This document shows positions 1 to 8,197 of a DNA stretch of 64,000 nucleotides, piece after piece. The first letter of the stretch is position 1. Each line of letters opens with the position of its first letter. This DNA comes from Dyadobacter arcticus (lineage in GTDB: Bacteria; Bacteroidota; Bacteroidia; Cytophagales; Spirosomataceae), in NCBI RefSeq assembly GCF_011762185.1, contig NZ_JAASQJ010000005.1, forward strand, positions 186,001 through 250,000, in the 5' to 3' direction. A program made the position numbers and the translations under genes. The notes below the pieces were generated by a model, which was not told the origin of the DNA, did no database searches, and saw only the letters and a program-made list of their open reading frames with translations.

Positions 1-1053
1 CTTTTCCACGTCCGCAACCTTCATTTTTTCCGAGGATGTGAAGAATTTCCAATGTTCCAGCCAATTTTCATGCGCTTGTTTACTGTATACATCAATGGGC
101 GTTTTTTCATTAACCGTTTCGTCGGTGGCATACACAAGTCTGTCCTGGTACTTAACAAAAAAGTCGCGCACCTTTTTTGGATTTGTTACCGCCTGAAATT
201 CAAAATGTGTGATCCTCTCGGCCATATCTACGGCCATATTTGGATAGAGGTCCAATCGCTTTGCTAATGTATCCGTATCCCATTCCAAGCTTCCCAGATG
301 CGCTCCTACGAACTTTAACTTCGGATGTTTTTCCAGCATATGGTCCCTGGCCGCCATGATATATTCATGTGTTGGATATTCCGGATGCAGGTACATGTGA
401 TACTCCGGATGTTCAGAAAAGTAATTTTTATCACCCGCCACGGTCATTTTGTCAACGGGCAGCCAGGCGTTCTTGGGCTCGCCAATGTGGCCAATGAACG
501 TAGCGTTACTCTTTTCGATGAAATCCAGGACAGGATCAAACTTCGGATCGTCGATCATTACAAATTTACCTTTGGCATCTTTCAACTCCATCCCGACATT
601 CTTCCAGATCTTAACCGCAATCGCACCCTTTTCAAAGGAATCGTCCAGATAGGAAATCGTTTTCTGCGCCCAGCCCGGCTCATTGAAGTCCTTCACCGAA
701 ATTGTTGTCGCATAGGCAAGGTCATTTGGATAAGCCTTCAACAGTTTTACAGCCAGCCCCTGCTGCTCTCCGATCGGCGGGGAATAGCCGGAATTCACAT
801 TGACCGTTATTAATTTGAAATGATCCCTTTTGGCCTGGGCAATGAAAGTGGTATCATACACTTTGAAATGTACGTGGGTATTAATTTTGGAAATCTTCCC
901 GAAGTCTTCGTCGGTGTAGTAAGCAGATTTATCATCGGTCGCCTCTGAATTGTCGTCACTTTCGTTCCCACTTTTTTGCGTACAGTTGAATGCGAGATAG
1001 CAAAAGCTTAAAATCAGACTTTTAGCAAGGATATGTTTTGGGTGGATTTTCAT
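1..1053 (-). CDS. Amidohydrolase-family lipoprotein, 3' end cut by window edge
   Basis: I translated this by hand from an ATG at 1053; the frame is open to base 1, so the C-terminus lies outside the window. The N-terminus has a hydrophobic stretch ending in AFNC, a plausible lipobox, which predicts an exported lipoprotein. An HVHF motif near residue 60 is the usual first metal-binding strand of TIM-barrel amidohydrolases (Amidohydro_2 type), followed by FIGHIGEP, FVGAHLGS and YATDE segments typical of the barrel's later metal-ligand strands. The family hydrolyses or decarboxylates small cyclic or carboxylated substrates; the substrate here cannot be told. It lies downstream of the frameshifted MFS gene on the same strand, with a gap of about 97 bases, so the two could be co-transcribed. 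Family assignment is firm, exact reaction unknown. Confidence 0.8.
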   Translation of the reverse strand, partial: MKIHPKHILAKSLILSFCYLAFNCTQKSGNESDDNSEATDDKSAYYTDEDFGKISKINTHVHFKVYDTTFIAQAKRDHFKLITVNVNSGYSPPIGEQQGLAVKLLKAYPNDLAYATTISVKDFNEPGWAQKTISYLDDSFEKGAIAVKIWKNVGMELKDAKGKFVMIDDPKFDPVLDFIEKSNATFIGHIGEPKNAWLPVDKMTVAGDKNYFSEHPEYHMYLHPEYPTHEYIMAARDHMLEKHPKLKFVGAHLGSLEWDTDTLAKRLDLYPNMAVDMAERITHFEFQAVTNPKKVRDFFVKYQDRLVYATDETVNEKTPIDVYSKQAHENWLEHWKFFTSSEKMKVADVEK

Positions 1054-1149
1054 AGAAGTGGTTAAGTTTTCATTGATGAAAAGCACTTAACCCCTGATTT
1101 TTACCAGCAACTCCGGTTCTGTTGCAATGCCTGCCTGCATTCCGATTGG

Positions 1150-2638
1150 TTATCTGCTGAATTTAATCGCAACCAGAACGGCAACAACAAAAATAATGCA
1201 GGCACTCAAAAATGAAGTTATGTGCAGAGAATGTATAAATGCTTGCTTTGCCTGTGCTAGAAGTCCGGTGTCATTCAACCGGTGTGCTTCCGCTATTGCG
1301 CCGCCGATCGTATCGCGGGATACCGCGCTGCCGGTGGAATTGTCCATATCATGGCGATAGAGTGTATTCCATACGCTGCCCAGAATGGCAACGCCCAATG
1401 CGCCACCAAATCCAGTACTAGTTTCGGAAAGGCCTGCTGCCGCACCTGCCTTTTGGGCCGGCGCCGATGCCAGAACAAGGTCAATGCCTACGGTTACCGT
1501 CAGCCCGCATCCTGCCGACATCAGCACCATGGCCACCACAAGCAAGGGCAATCCATTGTCAGTAAGCAATGAAAGTGATGCAATTCCCGTAGTCAGCAGC
1601 AAAAGACCGGCGGTGATAACAACGCCCCGGCTAAAATGTTTAAGCGCAATTGGCGCGAGCATACACAAAACAACGCTACCCAATGCACCCGGCAGCATCC
1701 ACAATCCAGCTTCAAATGATCCAAGCCCCAATACCGATTGCAGGTACTGCCCTACAAAGAGGAACATACCCGACCAGCTAAAAATCCCGATAAACAACGC
1801 CCCCAAAGCGGCATTGAACCTGGCATTGGAAAAAAGTTTCAGGTCAATCAGCGGCAATTCAAGCTTTTTTTGCCTTTGAATAAAAATAAAAATAATCCCG
1901 AAGCCGGGCAGAGTACTTAACAATGCAATGAGGCTGATTCCGTCTTGTGCCATTTGTTTGATACCAAAAATAATTGCCAGAATGCCCGCTATTAACAATA
2001 CAGCACTAAGCAGATCCATGGATTTGGCTTGGGTATCCTTGATATCAGGCAATAGAAACGGCCCAGCTGCCAGTAACGCGACAATAAGTGGCACCGGCAT
2101 CAGAAAGACCGAACCCCACCAGAAATGATTGAGCAAAAAGCCACCAACGATGGGCCCCCAACATTGTTCCCGATGAAAAACAGGTGGTGTACAATCCCAT
2201 AGCAAAGGTCCTCTCGGATTCATTGACGAACATATTCCGTATCAGTGAAAGCACGGTAGGCAATATAGCAGCGCCGCCAATTCCCATAATCCCTCGTGCG
2301 ATAATAAGCCAGAAAGCCGAAGGTGCGAAAGCCGCCATGACCGACGAAACACTGAATGCAAAAGCTCCCCATAAAAGTACCTTCCTCATTCCCAACCGGT
2401 CGCCAAGCGAACCCATTACAATCAACAGTCCCGCATTCATAAATCCAAAGATATCCGTGATCCACAGAAGTTGGGTACTGCTGGGCTTCAGGCCAATGCT
2501 CAGTACCGGCAGTGCCAGGTAAGTGACGGTCATATCAACCGATACCAGGAGTGTCGGAATGATCAGTATGGCCAATGCGGCCCATTCGCGGCGTCCGGCT
2601 TTGGGCTGAATTGACTTGCTAATGTTTGGTGATGGCAT
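1150..2638 (-). pseudogene. MFS drug exporter of the DHA2 (EmrB/QacA/SmvA) type, frameshifted
   Basis: Two overlapping reading frames together give one 14-TM major facilitator of the DHA2 class. The N-terminal part, from ATG 2638 (MPSPNIS), carries SVDMTVTYLALP (motif D1) and GDRLGMRK (motif A). The C-terminal part begins in another frame with GPIVGGFLLNHFWW, the motif C-like segment that should follow SSGTMLG directly. The break is at a run of five C on the plus strand (2155-2159); four would restore the frame. A TTG at 2665 would add nine residues, but the ATG is more likely. DHA2 proteins export cationic drugs by proton antiport in the inner membrane. It is either a recent pseudogene, a homopolymer sequencing error, or a slippage site; the rest of the protein shows no other damage. 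Confidence 0.82.
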
Positions 2639-2806
2639 GAAACAAAGGTAATTGTCACATTCCAAGACAGAAGAGGGGATTCACGACAAAGTGCGGGCGA
2701 ATATAAGCCAAGTTTGGGTTGCACGTTTTACTACCGCATATTCAAAAATCTTGGAATGATTCTTGTTGTATGTACCTCGGAAAATACTCAAAGCTCCCCT
2801 AAAAGA

Positions 2807-3853
2807 ATGAATCAAGAGAATCAGACTAAATCCGGCGCTGGTAGCCCGGACAATTTATTGACCCGCAGACGCTTTTTTCTACATTCCGGGGCAGCAATCC
2901 TGGCAACCAACATGTTAACATCCTGCAGCGGTGTACTGGACGACCTGCTCCCGAAAAAGGACAAGCCGGGATTAGAAGAACCGGAGCCGCCTTTACGGGA
3001 CAAAACGCTGGCATTTTTTGGCGACAGCCTCACCATTGGAACGGGCGGTACCCGCCCATACGGAGCATTAGTGGGGGCAGCATTATCTGGCAGGACCGTT
3101 TTCAGCGATGGTATTGTGGGCCAGATCGCACAGTCGATTTCCATCAGACAGGGCGGAACACCAGTTACAATAACTGTCGAAGGAGGAAAATTCGATGGGA
3201 CAAATGCGGTTAAGATCACCAAATTAAGCAACGAGTTCTTATCCACGCCAATCAACGATAATACGTATAGCAGAACCGGCACAATTGCCGACATAAAGTG
3301 TACCATCACGAGGACAGCCAATTCCGCCTCTGGTGAAAGCTATACCATCACACCTGAATCTACCAGCACGACCGAAATCCCGGCCGACTCGGTATTCATC
3401 CTCGACGATGCGGTCCATCTTAAAACCGCAACGCAAATCTTGTGGTATGGCCGCAATGACGTTGGCGATGCGTCTGCGGAGGAAAAGATCCTTACAGCGC
3501 TGGAAAGCTCTATCGCCTACATTACGGACCCGAAACGATATCTTGTTCTTGGAGTATTACTTGCTTCACCAGACATTAGAGGAACCGTAAAATACGGTCA
3601 GGTGACGGAGATCAATGATACGCTTGCGGCTAGATACGGCAAATCATTTGTGCCCATGACGCCACCGACCGCCGCCGAATTGGAAGCAATCGGTTACACG
3701 CCGACATCTGAGGATAATACGGATCTGGAAAATATGAATTTCCCGAGGGGCCTCAGAGCTAACGAAAGCACTGATAAAATACACCTCAATGATAAAGGCT
3801 ACCAGATTGTGGCCAACCGGGTGGTTACAAAGCTGAAAGAATTGAAATATTGA
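2807..3853 (+). CDS. SGNH/GDSL-type hydrolase lipoprotein with twin-arginine-like leader
   Basis: I place the start at ATG 2807 (MNQENQTK) rather than the further upstream start, because the leader then reads TRRRFFLHSGA, hydrophobic core, LTSC: a Tat-like signal ending in a lipobox. After a proline/charged linker the catalytic domain opens with FFGDSLTIG (SGNH block I, nucleophile Ser), then GRND (block III, Asn) and DKIHLNDKGY (block V, Asp and His). That is a complete SGNH esterase/lipase triad. About 130 residues of Thr/Ser-rich beta-type sequence are inserted between blocks I and III, which is longer than in minimal SGNH enzymes and may be a substrate-binding insert. The protein is expected on the periplasmic side or cell surface, deacylating a polysaccharide or lipid. 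It diverges from the MFS gene and converges with the next small lipoprotein. Confidence 0.85.
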   Translation: MNQENQTKSGAGSPDNLLTRRRFFLHSGAAILATNMLTSCSGVLDDLLPKKDKPGLEEPEPPLRDKTLAFFGDSLTIGTGGTRPYGALVGAALSGRTVFSDGIVGQIAQSISIRQGGTPVTITVEGGKFDGTNAVKITKLSNEFLSTPINDNTYSRTGTIADIKCTITRTANSASGESYTITPESTSTTEIPADSVFILDDAVHLKTATQILWYGRNDVGDASAEEKILTALESSIAYITDPKRYLVLGVLLASPDIRGTVKYGQVTEINDTLAARYGKSFVPMTPPTAAELEAIGYTPTSEDNTDLENMNFPRGLRANESTDKIHLNDKGYQIVANRVVTKLKELKY

Positions 3854-3868
3854 AGTGGAAGACCAATG

Positions 3869-4279
3869 CTATTTGCCAAATAACTGATCGAGGCTAAACC
3901 TCCCTTTCTTGGCCAATGCTTCCAGTTGTTGCTGCTGCTCAGGATTGAGTACCTCGATCATTTCAGCCCTTTTTTCTTCCGCCAGCCTTTTGCGGTCGCG
4001 GCGTTTGGCATCGTCGTTCCGGGAAAGCTTCCTTTCCAACCTGTTATATCTTCTGTCAATTTTCTTAAACTGTTTTTGCTGGCGTTTGCTCAGGCTCAGT
4101 TCTTCTGCAAAACGGTCGAGGTTTTTTTCGAACCTGCGGTTATTCAGGTTATTATTGGTTGGCTGCTCTTCATTGCGGTAACTCTCATCATTGTCCCTCG
4201 TATTGGCGGTATTGGACGTCGCACAACCTGTGAGCCACAATGTGGTAATCACAAAAAACAGCATCAGGGATTTTTTCAT
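3869..4279 (-). CDS. Small coiled-coil lipoprotein, hypothetical
   Basis: The start chosen is ATG 4279 (MKKSLML), giving a classical lipoprotein signal with lipobox LTGC. The mature part is Asn-rich, then strongly charged and helical, rich in Lys, Arg, Glu and Gln (for example SKRQQKQFKKID and LNPEQQQQLEAL). The last motif resembles the LTxxQ-type helical repeats of periplasmic Spy/CpxP-like proteins, but the match is weak. Convergent with the SGNH hydrolase, ending 15 bases after it. Function unknown; envelope localisation is well supported. Confidence 0.7.
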   Translation of the reverse strand: MKKSLMLFFVITTLWLTGCATSNTANTRDNDESYRNEEQPTNNNLNNRRFEKNLDRFAEELSLSKRQQKQFKKIDRRYNRLERKLSRNDDAKRRDRKRLAEEKRAEMIEVLNPEQQQQLEALAKKGRFSLDQLFGK

Positions 4280-4396
4280 GTCAGACATCTACGGGATTAA
4301 AATGTTGATGCATATAACGCAAAGCTGTGGTTCAGAAATATAAAAAAATGTATTATTACGAGACATTCGGCCGGGCTCAACCGCACTTTTTACGTT

Positions 4397-5245
4397 ATGG
4401 AGAAATCTTTAATCGCCTGCAAAAATTGTGGGAACCAGTTTTCGGGCAAGTATTGCAGCCACTGCGGGGAGAAGGTCTACGGAGAGCACGATCGCTCGGT
4501 ACTGCATTTTCTGGAAGAAGTATTTCACTTTGCCACTCATTTTGAGGGGGCGCTTCTAACCACCATTAAAACCTTTATTCTCCACCCCGGAAAAGTTTCG
4601 GACGATTACTGTTTCGGGATTCGCAAGAAATATTTCAAACCAATCTCCCTGTACCTTTTACTGGTGGTATTATACCTGCTCTTTCCCAAATTTGAGGGGC
4701 TCAATATGCGTTTGCAGTTTTACGAACGTCAGCCAGTCTACGGCCAATTTGCGGGTCAGAAAATTAAATCAGTCATGCAGAAAACAGGCATGTCCTTTGC
4801 GCAGCTCGAAGAAGTCTTTCGGGCAAAAAGCGAGAAGACTTCGAAATTCCTGCTCCCGGTCCTCATTCCGCTTACCGCCCTATTCTTTTGGCTGTTGACT
4901 TTCCGGAGGCGAAAGTACTTTTTTGACCAGATTATCTTCGCTACAGAAGCCAATTGCATTTTTCTCCTTTGGGGATTTCTGGCATTCCCGGTACTTCTGC
5001 TCCTGGCTGATTACGTCAATTATTCGATCAATCACACGCACCTCCGTCCTGCCGAACGAATAGTGGCAATTCTCGTTTACCTGGGCGCATGCATTTTTGT
5101 TGCAGTAGGTTCCAGGCGGTTTTATAAATTGAGTTACCCGCAATCCATCGCTTTTGCCCTTCTGTTTGGGGCGGTACAAGTTTTTAATGTAACAGTTCCC
5201 TACAAATTTCTCTCATTCATCATTACCATCAGTCAGATACATTAG
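4397..5245 (+). CDS. DUF3667-type zinc-ribbon membrane protein
   Basis: The N-terminus carries two CxxC knuckles (CKNCG and CSHCG), i.e. a short zinc ribbon, followed by a helical region and about five hydrophobic segments (LYLLLVVLYLLF, LIPLTALFFWLL, FLLWGFLAFPVLLLL, ILVYLGACIFVAV, and one near the C-terminus). This arrangement matches the DUF3667 family, common in Bacteroidota and of unknown function. Inner-membrane location is expected, with the ribbon in the cytoplasm. An upstream in-frame ORF in another phase is a shadow. Confidence 0.78.
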   Translation: MEKSLIACKNCGNQFSGKYCSHCGEKVYGEHDRSVLHFLEEVFHFATHFEGALLTTIKTFILHPGKVSDDYCFGIRKKYFKPISLYLLLVVLYLLFPKFEGLNMRLQFYERQPVYGQFAGQKIKSVMQKTGMSFAQLEEVFRAKSEKTSKFLLPVLIPLTALFFWLLTFRRRKYFFDQIIFATEANCIFLLWGFLAFPVLLLLADYVNYSINHTHLRPAERIVAILVYLGACIFVAVGSRRFYKLSYPQSIAFALLFGAVQVFNVTVPYKFLSFIITISQIH

Positions 5246-5278
5246 CCAAGCATTGTTCATTTTATCCGAACCCATTTT

Positions 5279-5890
5279 ATGAACAAGTATCACTGCATTC
5301 TCTTTCTATTATTGAGCTGCCTGGGCACAAATGCCCAGAATACCCTGAATGATCCGGCCGACATGGCGGGTATTTATGGCGGTGGCCAGATCGGCATTCA
5401 AAACAACAGGCCCGTTCTTGGCGGCGAGTTATTTTGGGTGTCTTCCAATCACCTCGGCATTTCTGCGGATGCGAATTATAGCATTTACAGATGTCGCGAA
5501 TTGCCCCCGAATTATCAAAAAGGAACGTGCTTTTTCGGTAACTGCCTTCCACAGGATAAAGTACTGACCGTATCGCTGATGGGGCTTTACCAATGGTCGC
5601 TTAAAAATCCAAGATTAAGCCTCGGCGTTTTAGCAGGGCCTTCTTTGATTAAATATGACAGCCACGAATTCTTCCGCAGTGAGGGTGCAGGCTTTGATTT
5701 TTTCTCATCAGGAAATTATGATTTCAATGAGAAAACCAGTTTCGTGCCAGGCTTGAACGGTAAGGTGCGTCTGACTTATCGCCTGAGGACACATATGGCT
5801 GCTGGCTGTGCGATATTCACAAATTTGAACAATGCCAAAGTAGTAAGAGGCTTCAATCTGAGTTTGACATTCGGACGGTTCAGAAATTAA
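5279..5890 (+). CDS. Secreted beta-barrel-like protein, hypothetical
   Basis: A clear signal peptide (MNKYHCILFLLL, cleavage after TNAQ) is followed by alternating polar/hydrophobic strands ending in FNLSLTFGRFRN; a terminal aromatic strand is typical of small outer-membrane beta-barrels. No enzyme motif is visible. It starts 33 bases after the DUF3667 gene on the same strand, so the two may be co-transcribed. Function unknown. Confidence 0.65.
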   Translation: MNKYHCILFLLLSCLGTNAQNTLNDPADMAGIYGGGQIGIQNNRPVLGGELFWVSSNHLGISADANYSIYRCRELPPNYQKGTCFFGNCLPQDKVLTVSLMGLYQWSLKNPRLSLGVLAGPSLIKYDSHEFFRSEGAGFDFFSSGNYDFNEKTSFVPGLNGKVRLTYRLRTHMAAGCAIFTNLNNAKVVRGFNLSLTFGRFRN

Positions 5891-6065
5891 TAGTATTAAT
5901 TTTCACATGTACCTCGGTTGTTACTCAGGCTGATCCGAATAAATGTTAATTTTCGGAAAGCTGGAAGTGGTATTTTTTAGCATCTTTGCAGTACCTATCA
6001 TTAGTTTTTATTTTAATGTCTCCCCATTTTTCCAAATTTTATTTCCCTTCACTCTTATTTATCAA

Positions 6066-7181
6066 ATGAAAGATAGTGCCCCTCCACAAAGGTTATTGTC
6101 GCTGGATACGTTGCGTGGTTTTGACATGTTCTGGATTTCGGGAGGCGAAGAAATTTTCGCCGTACTTGCCAAAGTAACCGGATGGTCGTGGGCGATCTTC
6201 ATGGCCCACCAGTTCACACATCCCGACTGGAACGGTTTCCGCGCCTACGATCTGATCTTTCCTACATTCCTATTCATGGCCGGGGTGTCCGCACCATTTT
6301 CATTGGGAAGCCGGCTGGATAAAGGCATTCCGCCATCACAACTGATCCGAAAGGTCATCCAAAGAGGGCTTATCCTTGTATTGCTTGGGATTATTTATAA
6401 TAATGGGATTTTTGAAACGGAATGGCACAACATGCGCTATCCAAGCGTATTGGCGCGCATTGGTTTGGCGGGAATGTTTGCCCAGATCATTTATTTATAC
6501 ACTGGAAAAAGGGCGAGGTGGATCTGGTTTGGTAGCATACTGATCGGTTACTATTTATTTATGACATTTTATCCGGTTCCTGGTTGCGGAGCAGGTTTGC
6601 TTACAATGGATTGTAATCCGGCCAGTTATATTGATAAAATGATCATTCCCGGGCGTTTACACCTTACCATTCATGATCCTGAAGGGCTGGTATCCACAAT
6701 CCCTGCCATTGCAACCGGATTGATGGGAATTTTCGCCGGAGAACTGCTGCGGACCAGTGAAGAAACCTTATCAAAAAATAACAAAGTCGTTTATCTAGTT
6801 TTTGCAGGCGTTGTCAGCCTTTTGGTTTGTGTTGTCTGGGATTACTTTTTCCCGATCAATAAGAATCTCTGGACGAGTTCGTTTGTGCTTTGCGCAGGCG
6901 GTTTCAGCACATTGCTGCTCGCCTTGTTCTACTGGATTGTGGACGTACTAAACTACCGCAAATGGACATTGTTTTTTGTTGTGATCGGGATGAATTCCAT
7001 CGTGATATACATGATCGGCCGGTTTATTTCTTTTGGATATACCACACATGCAATTTTTGGCGGTATCCTCAGCTACTTCCCCGAACCTGTTGAAGCCGTG
7101 GGAGAAATAATCGCCTTCATCATGGTCCAATGGGCATTTATGTATTTGCTATATCGAAACAAACTCTTCCTAAAAGTATAA
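6066..7181 (+). CDS. Heparan-alpha-glucosaminide acetyltransferase-like membrane protein (DUF5009/NagX type)
   Basis: The start at ATG 6066 puts the family hallmark RLLSLDTLRGFDMFWI near the N-terminus; the longer reading frame upstream adds only low-complexity aromatic residues. About ten hydrophobic segments follow. The family includes human HGSNAT and bacterial NagX/YeiB relatives and is thought to transfer acyl groups across the membrane to amino sugars. In Bacteroidota such genes often sit near glycan utilisation or cell-wall recycling genes, which fits the GH3 protein downstream. Acceptor substrate unknown. Confidence 0.8.
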   Translation: MKDSAPPQRLLSLDTLRGFDMFWISGGEEIFAVLAKVTGWSWAIFMAHQFTHPDWNGFRAYDLIFPTFLFMAGVSAPFSLGSRLDKGIPPSQLIRKVIQRGLILVLLGIIYNNGIFETEWHNMRYPSVLARIGLAGMFAQIIYLYTGKRARWIWFGSILIGYYLFMTFYPVPGCGAGLLTMDCNPASYIDKMIIPGRLHLTIHDPEGLVSTIPAIATGLMGIFAGELLRTSEETLSKNNKVVYLVFAGVVSLLVCVVWDYFFPINKNLWTSSFVLCAGGFSTLLLALFYWIVDVLNYRKWTLFFVVIGMNSIVIYMIGRFISFGYTTHAIFGGILSYFPEPVEAVGEIIAFIMVQWAFMYLLYRNKLFLKV

Positions 7182-7189
7182 CATTGGAG

Positions 7190-7285
7190 AAAGGGAAAAA
7201 GGAGGAAAGGGATGAAAGGGACGAAAGGGATTATTAATATTAAGCGTTATTACATCCTCCCCTTCCTCCATCCTCCCCTTCCTCC
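7190..7285. repeat. Purine tract facing pyrimidine tract with tandem 15-mer, upstream of gldA
   Basis: On the plus strand 7190-7229 is almost pure purine with a GGGAYGAAA-like period. After an AT-rich spacer, 7255-7285 is pure pyrimidine apart from one A. It consists of two perfect copies of TCCTCCCCTTCCTCC (7255-7269 and 7271-7285) separated by that A. The two tracts are imperfectly complementary, so the transcript could fold into a long G:C-rich hairpin ending 15 bases before the gldA start. It may terminate the upstream gene or limit gldA translation. Confidence 0.55.
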
Positions 7286-7299
7286 CCAAACTAAAAAAT

Positions 7300-8007
7300 A
7301 TGTCCATCGAAGTTACCAATCTAACAAAAGTATACGGAGCGCAGCGGGCGATAGATGGGATTTCATTTACGTTGAAAAAGGGTGAGATCGTAGGTTTCCT
7401 TGGCCCGAATGGCGCAGGAAAATCGACCACTATGAAAATTTTGACCGGCTATCTCAAACCCACGGAAGGACTGGCGAAGGTTTCGGATTTTGATGTGGTG
7501 GAGCAACCTATGCCCTCAAGGAAATCCATCGGATACCTGCCCGAACACAATCCGCTCTACCTTGATATGTACGTGACAGAATTTCTGCTTTTTTCAGGAA
7601 AACTATATGGCATGAGCGGAACTTCACTCAAAACCAGGGTGGACGAAGTGATTGCCATGTGCGGCCTGGAACCCGAAAAGCGCAAGAAAATAGGGCAGCT
7701 TTCAAAGGGTTATCGTCAACGTGTTGGGCTCGCGCAATCGTTTCTGCACGATCCGCAGGTGTTGATATTGGACGAACCCACAACCGGTCTTGATCCGAAC
7801 CAGATACAGGAGATCAGGGATGTGATCCGCACGGCAGGCAAAGACAAAACGGTTCTTTTCTCGACCCATATTATGCAGGAAGTGGAAGCATTGTGCGACC
7901 GCGTGATCATCATTAATAAAGGTAAAGTGGTGAGCGACAGCTCACTGGACGAACTTCGGGCAACTGGAAATTCTTTGGAAGAAATTTTTCGGCAGCTTAC
8001 TAATTGA
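7300..8007 (+). CDS. gldA: ABC transporter ATP-binding protein, GldA-like (gliding motility)
   Basis: A complete 235-residue ABC ATPase: Walker A GPNGAGKST, Q-loop region, signature LSKGYRQRVGLAQ, Walker B VLILDEPTTGLDPNQ and the H-loop STHIMQEVEALC. The LSKGYRQRV signature and DEPTTGLDPNQIQEIR run are characteristic of GldA and close relatives in Bacteroidota. GldA works with GldF and GldG as an ABC complex needed for gliding in some species; neither partner is in the window, so the name rests on sequence resemblance. It is shorter than some GldA proteins at the C-terminus. The pyrimidine-rich leader gives no Shine-Dalgarno. Confidence 0.75.
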   Translation: MSIEVTNLTKVYGAQRAIDGISFTLKKGEIVGFLGPNGAGKSTTMKILTGYLKPTEGLAKVSDFDVVEQPMPSRKSIGYLPEHNPLYLDMYVTEFLLFSGKLYGMSGTSLKTRVDEVIAMCGLEPEKRKKIGQLSKGYRQRVGLAQSFLHDPQVLILDEPTTGLDPNQIQEIRDVIRTAGKDKTVLFSTHIMQEVEALCDRVIIINKGKVVSDSSLDELRATGNSLEEIFRQLTN

Positions 8008-8197
8008 GTATATTAGATGGGCTTAGTTGTCTAAACCATAATCATCCAAACAATTATTAGAATTGTATTAAAAAAGGCGTTTGCTCGCATTTATAGCAAC
8101 TTTAAACTGTTATAACAATAATCAACGATTACTTTAAAATGTCCGTGTCGCGTTTGATTAAGCTAACATTTCCCTCGTTAAAGTCAGTGATACAAAT

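Noticed and set aside
1..1053. Amidohydrolase at the window start as the source of the fragment at 33908
   Set aside because: Motifs differ (HVHF and FIGHIGEP versus YGSDWPNSD), so they belong to different subfamilies and are unlikely to be duplicates.
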